NCBI GenBank assembly: GCA_004369085.1
Contig: ML210207.1
Coordinates: 75,899-139,898 of the forward strand
Reading direction: 5' to 3'
Source: Coprinopsis marcescibilis
Lineage: Eukaryota; Basidiomycota; Agaricomycetes; Agaricales; Psathyrellaceae
DNA length: 64,000 nucleotides
The notes under the pieces were generated by a model. The model did not search any database, had not been told where the DNA came from, and saw nothing but the letters and a program-made list of their open reading frames with translations. Positions 21,138 to 33,229 of this stretch are shown here, piece after piece. Position 1 is the first letter of the stretch. The number at the start of each line of letters is the position of its first letter. Position numbers and translations under genes: made by a program.

Positions 21138-24100
21138 TCAATCTGGGGCATACAGCGTGAGCCTTGAACCTCCAGAGAACGTCGATGACGAGATGCTCTC
21201 TGGCCTAGGACTTGAGAGGTTAGAGGCCATTGGAGTAGGTCCTCCGACGTAGAATTTTCGGAGCGTTTTGAAGCTGGCCTGTTGCAATGCGTTAATGATC
21301 TTGACATATCCCTTTGAAGTGGCGATGTCCAGAGCAGTGTTCCCCGTAGAGTCTCGTATATCAACGTCAACAGACCGATTTTTCAACAGAGACTTGACGA
21401 CGGTGAAATGACCATTTGCCGAAGCGTGGATAAGGCTCGTCGAACCGTTTTGGTCGCGGATGTTGGGATTTATGGAGGGTATAACTCGCAACAGAGCGTC
21501 CACCACATTTGCATGACCCTGGAAGGACGCACGCATTAGTGCTGTAACGCCAAAGATGTCCTGGGAATCGATAGCCTCTGTAGAGCAAGTTTGTTCCAAC
21601 AAAAGTTCTACTATGTCGATGCAACCATTCCACGACGCATGCATAAGAGGTGTGCATCCGTGCGAGTCTGCGGCTTCAAGCTGAGTGGCAGGGTCAACCG
21701 CCAAAAGCGAGTACGCTATCGATACGGATTGAGTGGACGAGATCGCATGCAGTAGGGTAGTGGTGCCGTCGGCGTCCTTAATGCTGACGTTGATGGATTT
21801 CTTCTTCAGCAGGGTTCTGACAATGTCGAAGTGACCGTTCCTTGACGCGTGCATCAGAGCCGTTGCCCCCAATGAATCTATGGCGTTAACGTCGATGGTG
21901 TCGTCCTCGACCAACGCTCGGACGAGTTCGAGGTGGCCCGATGATGCTGCATTGATCAAGGTCTTGGCTCCAAGTTTCTTTCGAATGGAAATATCGTGAG
22001 GTTTATCCTTGGTCGCAGCGACGACTGCCCAACCGTGTTGACTTCCATCCAAGCTAGGGATACGCGTCACGACGACGTTAAGTGCGTCCCATAAGGCCAT
22101 TACAACGTCGAAGTGGCCGTTCGAAGCGGCGTGGACCAATGCAGTTGAACCGCGGGCGTCTGTGGCATTGATGGCGAGGGCCTTCATCTTTAGTAAGGCT
22201 TGAACAGCTTCGATATGGCCTCGAGCCGATGCTTTCATAAGGGCGGTCTCCCCTAGATTGTCCCGAGCATTGAAGTGAATCCCTTCCACCGCAAGTAGGG
22301 CTTTGACGAGGTTGGTGTGACCGTCTTGCGCCTCCCTCATTAGAATTGTCATTCCCTTTGCATCCGCGTCGTTTATGAGTGGACGTCGGTTCTTCAACAA
22401 GGCGTCAACCACCTCGTCAAGGCCATTAGAGGATGCGTAGATTAGGGCGAAGTCGTCCTTCCTGAAGACAGGCTTGATATCAACATCTCGCAGGTTCATC
22501 AACACCCTCACCGCCCCATGTCTACCCTTGAGCAGCGCGACCATCAATGCAGTGTGACCATCATAATCTGGGATACTGGTATCCACCCCTCCATGTCCCA
22601 AGAGTGCCTCCACGACCTCATCCACATTGTTCCCCACCCATACTGCAGATATGAGCGCCGTCCACCCATCTTCATCAACCGCATTGACGTCGATTCCCTC
22701 CACCCCCAACAGCGTCCTAACGACTTCCACATGGCCGTTGCGCGAAGCCTCAATTAGCGCCGTGTTTCCGTCCGAGTCCGGCAAGTTTACAGCGATGCCA
22801 TCGGTATTCACCAGGGCCTTCACGACGTCATCGTGCCCCTTCGAGGACGCAATGAGCAAGGGAGTTCGACCATTCTGGTCGCGAGCATTGAAGTCAATCC
22901 CATCAACCTGCAGCAACCTCTCCACAATTGAAATGTCCCCATTGCTAGACGCCTCGGCAATGGCGGTCATGTCATGGAATGCAGCGACGTTGACATCCAC
23001 TCCTTCCACTCCTAGCAGAACATTCACTATCTCCAAGTGTCCAAGACTCGCCGCAAGTGTCAAGGCGGTAGCGCCCAATGCAGTTGTCGCGTTGACGTCG
23101 CATAGTCTCGCTGAGGATATTCCTGGTGTCTCGCCACTCGGGTTTCTTTCTACGATTTGGCGCAAAATATCGACGAGTTTGAACGCTGCGGGGATATGAA
23201 TGCTTTTGAGTTTATCCCACTTTCTTGGCCAAAAGGCTTGCTGTAGTGGGTAGCGTCGGCATCTGCGGACAAAATCGACGAGGATGGTGGCCTTTGAAGA
23301 CGATTGTTGTGCGTGTGCGAACCAAGATGAATAGGCATACTCCAAAAGTGGCTTCGAGCGGAAATCGGCCGCCATCTGCCGGCCTTCGTTTTCAACATCG
23401 AAGTTTGCGAAGCCATATTGAAGGAGAAGCATTGCGCAAGTCGATGCGATTAACGTGTGAGGGTTTTCGGGAAGGTTCACTTTAAGGTAGACCTTTAGGT
23501 ATTCCCTAGCAGTATAGTCTGCAAATTGCATTGGTTTCAGCGAGTTGAAGATACGACAGAGTTCTTCCAAAAGAACTTACGGATGAGACGGACCAAGCGG
23601 CTCTTCGGGTCGATTGTGAGCAACCCACAACATAGGGAAACGATGGATTCGGTCTCCACACGTCGTTGGGGGTCAAACTGATATGTTGTCGGACAAACAG
23701 CCAGTGCTCGTTCCAAGTCCTCGGTTCTCAACGGCCTGCGAGAGTAGATCACCCAGGCTAACAGTCGTTGAACAACCGGCAAGATGCGTTGCTTTTCAAT
23801 TCGCCCCATGGTCGCTGCGTACATGGCATTGACACCATCAGGAAGGTGATCCAAAGAGTCGCGGAAGTCTTTGACGCTGAGACATTCCTCGAGCATGTCC
23901 AAATGAAGGGATGCTAAAAGAAACCTTTCCGCAATTGATGAGTATTCCGAAAAAAAAAGAAGGCTATTAAAGACTTACATTCCCGACGCCTTGCTTTGGA
24001 TCTTGGAAATGACCTCCCGCTTCAAATCATCATTATGCTTGAAGATCAGTCGACCATGCATGCGACTAATCCTCTGCTCCACCAATAGTGCAATATCAGA

Positions 24101-25086
24101 ATCATGTACCACAATGTCCATGAACACTGCATTTGGCGCCAGATCCCTCAACGACGTCAAGGGTCTCGAAGTGATAAAGAAGTTAATCGGGAGCGACGAG
24201 AAGACAGAAAGAAGATCAATCTGAACGTCGTTTTTGGCCTCATCCAAGCCATCCAGAACACAATATCCAGTGGCGAAGAGGCCAGATGTCGCAATCCGTC
24301 GCAGAACCTCGAAAAGTTCTATCTGCGATGGGTGTGTGCCTTTGTTGTAATGGGCTCTGACGAGTGGTTCGACAAAGGGCCAAACAAGGTCTGGATAGCA
24401 TTCGAGCAGCTGTTTGAGGAGGGCGGCGAGAATGTCTTTGACGGAAATGCGGTCCGTATAGCGACAAAAAGCGAAGGCGACACAAATGTTGCCCTGAGTC
24501 TTTGCGAGCTCCCGGAGGTGGTCAATGACGATCGACCTGGGTGGAAAATTAAGATCACAGTTAATGGACCGATGTTCACTGGCACTTACGAAAGAATGGT
24601 TTTCCCGGCACCAGCTATGGTATTGGGTTAGCATGATTAACGAACATTTAAGGATGCAACGTACGCATTCCTGTTCCCCACAGTATCCCGCCCTCCTTCA
24701 GCCAAGCTTGAAACTTTCGATTCTTGATTACCCAAATCCCCGTGTTCGGTGCCCTCTGGCTCAGGTTGTCCATTTGTATTACGTTGAAATTGATGTCTGT
24801 CAACCAAATTTTGACCTTATGCACGTCTATAGTAAGCGTAAACCGACGATGTCTTGGGAGCGACCGAGGCTGGGGGTTCGTACCTGAGAAGCCTTCCGCG
24901 AGCGGAGATCCTAGCACTTGGTAGGTGGTAAAACTATACGAATCCCTTCCAACCACGTTCACGCTACTACCAGCCAGGTTGACGCTGCTGGCAGATTGAA
25001 AAGCATGAACGCCGCCATTCTCCGCTGGAGCTGGACACCCGGTCAACAAGAGTAAAGCATGAATCAGTTGCTTACTTACTTGTCAT
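21138..25086 (-). CDS. NACHT NTPase-ankyrin repeat protein (NLR-like)
   Basis: Six exons (25086-25080, 25024-24665, 24614-24590, 24536-23979, 23924-23581, 23518-21138) give 1224 residues. The 7-nt first exon holds only ATGACAA. Residues about 1-115 are the variable N-terminus. Walker A GMPGAGKT is split by intron 2 (about 120-128); YCVLDGLDEA is Walker B and FITSRP the sensor motif of the NACHT domain. KASGMFLLASLHLDML and RLIHYTAREYL follow, as in the NWD2/NACHT proteins of agaricomycetes. From about residue 570 to 1180 there are about 17 ankyrin repeats of the TALMHASRNGHFDIVRTLL kind. The C-terminus is a short Ser-rich tail. STAND proteins of this design act in fungi as signal-sensing switches, for example in non-self recognition. 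Whether this one does is inference. The N-terminal effector domain is not one I recognise. Confidence 0.88.
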
Positions 25087-25572
25087 TTCACTTCAACGCT
25101 CCAAGGATGGGATAGCATCAGTATCCCACCAAGGAAAGGGTCGAACTTGGAGCGGGAAGCAGAAAGCGAAATACAAAGCAGCGCGGAGGCTTCCTTTAAA
25201 CGTTTGAGATTCACACACATAGCCCAGGCGAGCGCTTACTTACGACATTTTGCTGTGTTTGCAGGCAGTGTGCTGAGCAATTAGCCCGTATCAAATTGGT
25301 GAAGACCTGTCAATATGTTGCCGAAATGGAAAAGAACCACCGCCTCATTTGCACATTATGCTTCCTATGCGCCTGCTCGAGCCAGTTACTCTCAGTGGGC
25401 GACTTTCCATAAGCACTTTTGAATTTCTACGAATATAATAAACGGACTCGCCGAGATGCCGCTGGGACCCCGTACCTGAAATCAATGTCGTTGCTAGGCA
25501 AGTGGGTCTGAACAGAATAGAATCTGTTCGTAGGGCACCCCCCCCCCTCGAACAGACTGGAATAAAAGCTTA
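25087..25572. other. Intergenic with C tract
   Basis: Presumed promoter of the NACHT-ankyrin gene. A run of ten or more C lies at about 25538-25548. No gene seen. Confidence 0.4.
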
Positions 25573-26387
25573 CTATCGCCTACCTAGTATTTATAAAAAT
25601 TTCAAAGGTGCATGATTTTGGGTATGTTACTGAGTATATTATCTTCCCGGGAGTTCAGGGTAGGTATATAATCGTCTAACCTCGAGGTTTATGTAGTTAT
25701 TTGAGCGATAAAGAGGTAGGTACTACGAGCGGAGGAATTCCGGTGTATCCAAGTCGAAAATACATAGTCTTTATAAAATTGTCACGCCCCGTCACACTCA
25801 GCCGATCTCAACTCCGCTCGGCTCTGTCATGCAGACGACAGGCCAGCAGCTCAAACGCAGTGCAAGTCAGTTCTACGACCCAAAAAAATGGAATGAATGG
25901 ATTATTTATCATGAATACGGGAAAATCCATTGTACTACGATAATGTTTGTGAGGGTCCAGGCGAGTGTGTTTGGGCAGGGCATTTGGACGGAGCTTGAAT
26001 ATGTCACGCTGGGAAGCCTTGCAGAGACCCTCTTCGTTTAGAAGCGAACTACCTACCTCTGGGCTAAAGATCTCTTAAAATTATGTTACAAATATGATCT
26101 ACATATGCACTAGTAGTCCTGAAAAAAAATTAGAGGCGAACGCCCTCTGGAATTATCTTCGATCTGGGGCGATACTGGGATGCACGCTGATTTCGCGCAA
26201 ATTTTCACCATTAAACGACACCTCCTGCCCTCACTTCTTATCCAAAAATCACGAAAAAAATTGTGTAGCCATCCTAGAGAGTATTCACATCATACTGGCT
26301 CATTACCCTGGCTCTCTGTGGCGGTTCTACTGCTAAATTCACGATTTATAAACTCCCAATAATTTATAAACACTAGGTCGGCGATAG
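25573..26387. mobile_element. 815-bp TA-flanked inverted-repeat element (MITE-like)
   Basis: The ends are inverted copies reading CTATCGCC, then ACCTAGT and TTTATAAA, with single mismatches, about 25 bp long. Both ends abut TA (25571-25572 and 26388-26389), the target duplication of Tc1/mariner-like elements. The interior is AT-rich with no open frame above about 80 codons, so this is probably a non-autonomous copy. Confidence 0.55.
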
Positions 26388-27133
26388 TACCTGCCTCTTT
26401 GAGTTGCCCCAGCTCTCACGAATGCTATAATTATCGATTTAACCCCGGAGGACACTGTGCCCATTGCTATTTTAGGGTTGTGTACGGTAGTTGTGAACAT
26501 GGAGAAGTGTAGCATGCAACCAGCAGGCCTTCGCACTGAGACCAGCGTGTCAAGGCTAGTATGAACGATACATGTAATACGTGTCAAGTTGATTGGCGCG
26601 TCTTTAATGTTTCTTGGTCATAACCTCTTTCTCCTTTCTTTCCTTCGTGCTCTCCTCATGCTCTCAGCAGGAAAGGCTCCAGATCCACAGTGTCATACAG
26701 CGTAGAGACGGAGTATTATATTGCTTATGGAAAACGGAATGGAATAGATTGTCATTTGGAGCCGTATTCACACTCCGCCTGGCACCGCTCAGAGATTAAA
26801 CTGGAATATTCCTTATGGAAAGTCACCCAGTATGACGGGAGAACACAGCCAGGCACACCAGGATGATGGCCGTAAATAGTTTTCAAAAGTTAACCCGGGT
26901 CCCGGGGGATTCGGCGGGATTATGTACGTAATGGCCGACTTCCCCTTGCGAATTCTCCTGCCTAGCTGAGTATTGAGAATCTCATCCTCAGAACGAAAAA
27001 GAAAATCGGACATGGAAGCAAAATATGTAATACAGTGGAGATAAGAGTTGAGAATAAGCGTAAAGGGTGAAACGGAAAAGGGAAAGTGGACAATGTCGGT
27101 CCATCCCGACCCGACAAAGAGAAGAGGGAACGA
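26388..27133. other. Intergenic between the TA element and kinesin
   Basis: Contains the 3' flank of the kinesin gene. Short frames at 26614-26799 (+) and 26813-27013 (-) have no support. Confidence 0.4.
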
Positions 27134-29720
27134 CTACGAAACCCGTTTCCTTGCAGTCCCAATCGTCGTATTGTTGACCTGTAAAAGCAAGGCCGTCAGA
27201 TGTAGTTCCCTAATGACCATAACACACAAGCCCACCTTGGTCGCAAACCTCAAACTCGTCAACGACTCGTTCAAATGGGCAGCAAGCGGCGAAAGGTTAA
27301 GAACCATCTGCAAATAGACAATCAGTTTCAACATCCATACCCAACCTCCAAACCAGAATAAGGCACATACCAGAGTCTTTGAGCTCCCGCTCAGCGAGTT
27401 CTGCAACAGATACGTCAACTTGGAGTTTCTATAGGGCACATGTCCTTCCTTCTCCTTCACACCCGCTCCTCGCTCGCCGAGCGCGGCAATCACGTCACCC
27501 AGTGCACTCAAGCTCTTGTTGATCGCCTGCGTCTCCCGAACGCGTTCCTTCTCTGTGACACCAGGGCCAAAGCTGACATTGAGCCTTTCGCTTCCAGCTA
27601 GATCGACCAGATTCAGGCACCCTTCACATGTCTCCCCAGTACCCCCCAAGGTCAGACCACCCGTGCCTTCGGTCCCGTTTCCACCAGGGTAGAGGGTCGG
27701 TTCGGGCGTAGTTGAGCCAGAGGCGGCGCGTACACCAACGTTGACACCGCTGATACGGAGCGTGAAGACAGAGTGGCTTCGACTACTCCTCTCGTTCATG
27801 AGCGTCGCAGCTACGCTTCTCCGGGATTGCGCCCTCCCGAGCAGGACCTTGACTTGTGATGGTGAGTGGAGAGGCATAACTGTGAGCTCTGTCACTGTCG
27901 TCCGACCAGTTTTGGGATCGTGCTTGATCTCGTGCTTCTTCTTATCTTCCAGTGAGGTCGAAGTGGAGAGTAGATCATGGATGCTTTCGTTATACTGAGG
28001 GTGGATATTAGCAGGGCGTTTCCAAGGAGGAAGCTTATACACACAATTTCGAGGAATTGTCCTTCGATCTTGTATTCCCATCCTTTGCTCCTCATCTCCT
28101 CTGCGACTCTGAACACTTGCTCGACGGCCCTGGGAATCATACCAGCAGTCGAATCATTCTGAATGGGGGTTGTTCAGATACAATTAATAGGAACAGTAGA
28201 TGAATGCGCACCTGGCCCCCTTCCATAGTGAAACTCTTGCCTGAACCGGTTTGCCCATACGCAAAGATACAGACATTGTACCCGTCGATACAGCTCTGAG
28301 CCAGCTGGGAGATCTCCTCAAAAACCTCACGCTGCGTAGATTCGGGTTCAAATACGCGATCGAACCCGAAATTCCACTGCTCCTTCCGCTCCATGCCCAT
28401 CGCACTCTCGCTGGTTGAGCAGAGTACAATCTCTTTATGCTCCTTCTTATCCGGGAACGCAATTCTCGCCTTCAACTTCTCTGCGTCTTCCATGGGCACC
28501 GATGGCGGTAGATCAGATGACAGTACAGGCCGAACTCGACAGAAGACCCTGATGTTACCCTTGAGTTCGAGAATCTGGTTGTGCAACTTCCTGCGAAGCG
28601 TCTCGCCCTCAAACACTTCTTTCTTCATCTCCACCACTGCCTTCTCTTTCTCCTCCAACATTTGCTTGAGATCTTCCACCTCCGTATTCTTCGTCGCCAA
28701 CGCACGCTGCAAGGCAGTAACCTGCGCTCGGAACGCCTCATTCTCTGCCGACAGTGTAAGCTGCGTCTGACTCTGTGTCGCAAGCGTCGTCCTAAGTGTT
28801 TCCACCGTAACCCTCTCCCTGTCCAAATCACCTCTCACCACCTTCAAATCTTCATTCGCCTCCCTCGCCTCCCGATCCTTCTTCCGCACCTCCATCTCGA
28901 GCTCCATCACCTCCTTCTTGTACTTTTTCCGCATATCCTCCAGCTCGTCAGTGAAGTTGACAAGCTCCCGTCTGTGACTGAGCTCCTGAGCTTTGGCATC
29001 GCTCAATTGCCGGCTGAGCGCAAGGTGGTTAGACTGCAGTTCGCTAACCTTGTTGCGCTCACTGGCCATCTCGTTCGCAAGCTTTTCGGCATCAGCGCGG
29101 CGAGCTTCCTCGAGAGAGGCCAATTGTGTTTGGAGGTTGGAAAGAGTGGGTGGTCGAGATGTAGAGCCAGAGGCTTTGGCGTTGCGTGCGGCTGCGCCAG
29201 AGACTGGCCGGCCACCTGCTCTGGTGGCAGTTGTCGATGTTGGTTTGGCCGGTAGTCGAGCTGGCCCGGAGCTCACTGGTGGAGCACTGGTTCCTCTTGT
29301 AGATCGCGCGAGTGTGGTTGGAGGTCGTCCCTGTGGCCTGGCGATACCCTTAGGCAACCCTCGGCCAAAATTACTCGAGGACATCGTCGGTACACCCGTA
29401 CCCGATGCCGCAGCCCCATCGTTGGATGATGAGCTACTTGCGAGATTCCCTGCTTTCTTCGACGGTACTAGAGGTGCTCCTGTTGTAGCTGCCGATCTCG
29501 TTGACCGTGTTGGGCGAGCAGCTGTCCCCAATGCAGCCACCTTTCTAGGCTGGTTATTGTTACTATCTCGCGAAATATCTGCTTCGTCTTCCTCGTCGAT
29601 TGTGCTTTTCCGTTTTCTGGTGTTCCTAGTGTTGACAAAGTTGGTCATTGTTGCTGGTAATGTCGGTGCGTTTTCAGCGTTGGTTGGCGAAGAACTTCTA
29701 AGGCGTGGTAGGCGGGACAT
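27134..29720 (-). CDS. KAR3: Kinesin-14 (Kar3/KlpA-type C-terminal minus-end motor)
   Basis: Five exons (29720-28212, 28158-28045, 27994-27371, 27307-27236, 27178-27134) give 787 residues. Residues 1-190 are a basic, Ser/Thr/Ala/Pro-rich tail suited to microtubule or nuclear binding (KRKS and PRKV patches). About 195-395 is a continuous coiled coil. The motor follows at the C-terminus: neck [14 protein letters not shown]-loop [24 protein letters not shown], switch I SSRSHS, switch [12 protein letters not shown], then [11 protein letters not shown] and [19 protein letters not shown]-terminal motor after a coiled coil identifies kinesin-14, the minus-end-directed class that cross-links and slides spindle microtubules in mitosis and karyogamy. 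The P-loop has Lys-Ser where most kinesins have Lys-Thr, a tolerated variant. The last exon encodes only [14 protein letters not shown]. Confidence 0.94.
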
Positions 29721-30216
29721 TGTTGGGCAGTTATAATTAGATTTCTATTGGGGTCGTCAGAAAGTTTCATAGAGTAGCGGCTATTGAACTTACATTGGAT
29801 TTCTTTGCAAGAAATCATTCTTCCTGGTTGAATTCAACCTGGCTTGCGGTCAACGACGCGCCAAGCATGTGGACGTGTCACGTGCCCGCGATCTCACGCG
29901 TCTGATTTGCACCGCCACGATCTGCCTGTTCAACCAACTTAGGGGCCACTCCTGCGACTCGGACTCCCAACGGACTCCAGACTTGCTCCAGACAAGCCCG
30001 CCAAACAACCAACAAAATCGAACTCAATTGAGCTTGGAAATGAGGTGTTTGGGGATGCAGAAGTATTCTTAATTTATTTGCCATTTGGTTGTGACTCTTG
30101 CCAGTTTTAACTTATCGATGAAGTAGGTCTTGAAGTCCTTAAGTTTTCCTCTGCATGAGACGACACGTTGTCTCGACACAAATTTGATTAGATAATGGTA
30201 GTACTTGTACTTCTGG
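29721..30216. other. Short intergenic
   Basis: Promoter side of the kinesin and 3' flank of the next gene. Nothing else recognised. Confidence 0.4.
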
Positions 30217-31704
30217 TCAATCTGGTGTATATACAGGCGGGGCACCATTTTCCCTGTTGACTCGGATCGTCGTTGACCGGCTCGAGCCAAACCGAATCCC
30301 ACTATCTTGGTAAAGCGTAGGTTGTGGAGCACCTTGGATGCTTGGAGGTTGCAGTTTCGCCGACACAGTAGGATTTAATCCATGGGATGATGATTGACCC
30401 AACGCGGATGTGGAACGGGTATGGCCATGAGACGACGTTTGATTTACCGGGAGGATGGGTGCATAGTTCACCGACTCAAGGTTAGACTTTGAGTAGATTA
30501 CTGGCGCATCATGCGCCCCCAGGTCTATCGCGAAAGCGGCACCAAAGTTTGAAGGGTGATGTGCGCCCATCAAGGCTTCCCTCCTGCGCTTCCGCATAAA
30601 CCAAGCAAAAATACCTAGAAGGATGAGAAGGAGGACCCCACCAATAACACCTCCAATGATGGGACCAGTAGGAATGGCCGTCTTCGACTCTGAGTTCGTC
30701 TCGATACCGACCGGGTCGATGCGAAGTCCATCCAGTTCGGGTCCCAGCGTACGAGGGTCTCGGTCGAAAAAGTCTCCGTTCGCGACTTGGAAGAAACTGA
30801 GGACTAATGGCGCTTCAAAACCCTCGTAATCAACTCGGAGTCTATGTCGGTTGCGAGGGAAGCGTTGCGTCTCAAACAGCGTGTACAGGCCATTGTCTTC
30901 GCGGATTCCATAGACGGTGAACTCGACCGGAGCACCACCGTCCACGCTGTAGGTCCCTCTCGACTGCGTTCGAGATTGAGCAGGGTGCCTTATGGCTTTC
31001 CAAATCACTTGTGTCCCTGCAAGGAATAAGTAAAAGGTTGGGCACGGTAATTACTTTTGGAACGCAACCCACCAATGAACTCCATCTCCATGAAACTTCC
31101 CGGCGTATCCGTGAACCTTATATTCGTGCGGTTAGGTAGAAACTCCCAGCCCGGACCATATCGAATGCAGCTGTCCTCGACACCAACATGTAAGGAGTAT
31201 TTGGATAATGTGGCGTGGTATGCCGTGTCGGTCGAGGGGAATAATCCAATCCTGTCCACCCACACTGGTGCGCTTTCACTTGCTTCGATCGTCATCGTCA
31301 AGATGTGTGCCGAGTTCGGAAGCGTATCGGTAGAGCAATACTCGTAGTTGTTCTGGACGTGGCGTCGATTGGGTGGAGGAATGACCTGTCCATCCACCGA
31401 GCATTCCCACTTCGTCTCCCGGCCAGCGGTGTCATTCCCATTCCTATTCGTTCCACCAACTAGGATGCGTTCCCCTTTAAACGGGCTGTATCATCAGTTT
31501 TAACCAAAACTACGATATACATCTCCAAGAAGATTTACCTTCAAAGGGGAAAGTAAACGATGCTCTCCCGGTAGTACGATGCTGACTACCGCCAAAGCTC
31601 CCCGGATTCCACAGGTCGTACTGCACAGTGTCTATTTCCCAGGGCCCTTCATACTGTATGGTTGGCTCATCATTGTCAACGCTAGCCACGCGTTGTGAAG
31701 ACAT
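30217..31704 (-). CDS. Single-pass membrane protein with extracellular repeat domain, copy 1
   Basis: Three exons (31704-31539, 31474-31073, 31016-30217) give 455 residues. The outer part (1-305) begins with DNDEPTIQYEGPWEIDT and contains two related halves, each with the Y-x-G-x-W / S-GG-H-T-type pattern seen in many agaricomycete membrane proteins whose outer part resembles a carbohydrate-binding beta-sandwich. One hydrophobic segment follows (IIGGVIGGVLLLILLGIFAW), then a basic stop-transfer KRRR and a 120-residue Ser/Pro/His-rich cytosolic tail ending PPVYTPD. No classical signal peptide is seen at the start. Introns 1 and 2 fall at the same codons as in the copy at 33230. The function is not known; a surface sensor is a reasonable guess only. 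Confidence 0.8.
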
Positions 31705-33229
31705 TGTAGACCAGCTATCCTGGTAGCGATTGAGGGTGATGAAGAGTAAAAGAACGGGGAAAGGCGCTGAGAGGTGTGAACTCTTTGGTTTTTATGGGCT
31801 ATGGAAGCCGTGAGTCCCGATCTCTGTCAGAAGCCATAGTAGCACAAGACGCTGCAGATGCCTCACAACAAGGGCACTATTCAGGAGAACGCAGAGTATC
31901 TACCGATATACCCGAAAGCAAAGAATAGGTTAACCGCATTGCACATACATATCATATATGTTAGAGCCTCTGGTTTCCCAAATTCCATGGCATATATACT
32001 GGATTGGCCTCATCCGTCACAACCCCTGTGTGGTTATTTTACTAGATGTAATGCAAGCAGAAAAATAGGAGGCGGATCCGCAGTAGTCTAAACTGACCCA
32101 CGGTTACTAGCAACGTCTAAAAACCTTGAGTGGATCAACGAATGACAGGGTCACTGATGCCCCAGGCCCGGGAGACTTCAAACTCTCCAAACAATGCCAG
32201 ACACTCCTCTATAATTAGCATTGAGCATCTCGCGCGGACCATGCGTACAGTAGCCACTTTCAGCCTACACCCTGACATGCCCCGTACTTATTCGCACAGA
32301 ACCCTGGAAGAGGCTAAGAGGCTAATCAACTGACGTTGGTTAGCACGGATCCGCAGCGATCCAACAATGAGTGAATACAGTCACGGATCACTGTTATCCT
32401 GTGGGTGCTGCATGAGCCATTTTTCCGGGTTTTCCGAGTTCTCTATGTATTTGCGCATCGCTTCAGACCCCATGATGCTACTGACCCTGAGCTCTAAAAT
32501 ATGTCTTCTGGTAATTCCAGATTGCCAGTGCGTACCAGTACACATAATGCTATTGTAGTGCTGGAGATAAGGCGGACAAGGCGGAGCTGCCAGTCATCCG
32601 TTGTGACTCAGTAGGAAAACTCTTGAGTCCACCGGTCTAAGAAAGTCATGGAACTTTGAAGGAAGGCAACTCGCGCTCACATGCGGGTGCTTGATACTCG
32701 GTGAGCGCGCAGCTTCCTTATTTGTTATATCCTTGTCTCATATCATTAGCTTTTAGCTTTTTGTTATCTATCAAACATGCGATTGGTTGTTTGTCCCATG
32801 GGTAGAAAGCCTTGCTTTTTATTGGCGGCCGGGCCCACCCCGCCCCCGCCACTTATATCTGATTATATCTGACGATCCTGGGCCCCAGCGTTTCAGACTC
32901 ATCTGGGACCCATGTCGGTTTTTCACTACTATTACTACTACTGATTGCGAGCATAGCGGGAGCTTGGTCGACAACTGTCGGCGTAATTTCTCCGAGCTTC
33001 CAGATAGGCTGAGGGCGCTTACTTTGCCCGCATAGCATATTTCATCAGTCCAATTTGATATGGAATGATGAATCTAATACGACAGTCACAACTGCGGGCT
33101 CTAGTCTCATTGGGACCTGACCAGGGACACTCCTTTACATATATACCGACTGCCACATACTAATGCTGCCCCCCTCATTATTCTCACGTCATCCCTCTCT
33201 TCACGCGTTCTCCGCGCCGCTTGCTCGCC
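31705..33229. other. 1.5-kb divergent intergenic between the two membrane-protein genes
   Basis: Shared promoter region of two related genes facing away from each other. No gene, repeat or RNA recognised in it. Confidence 0.45.
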
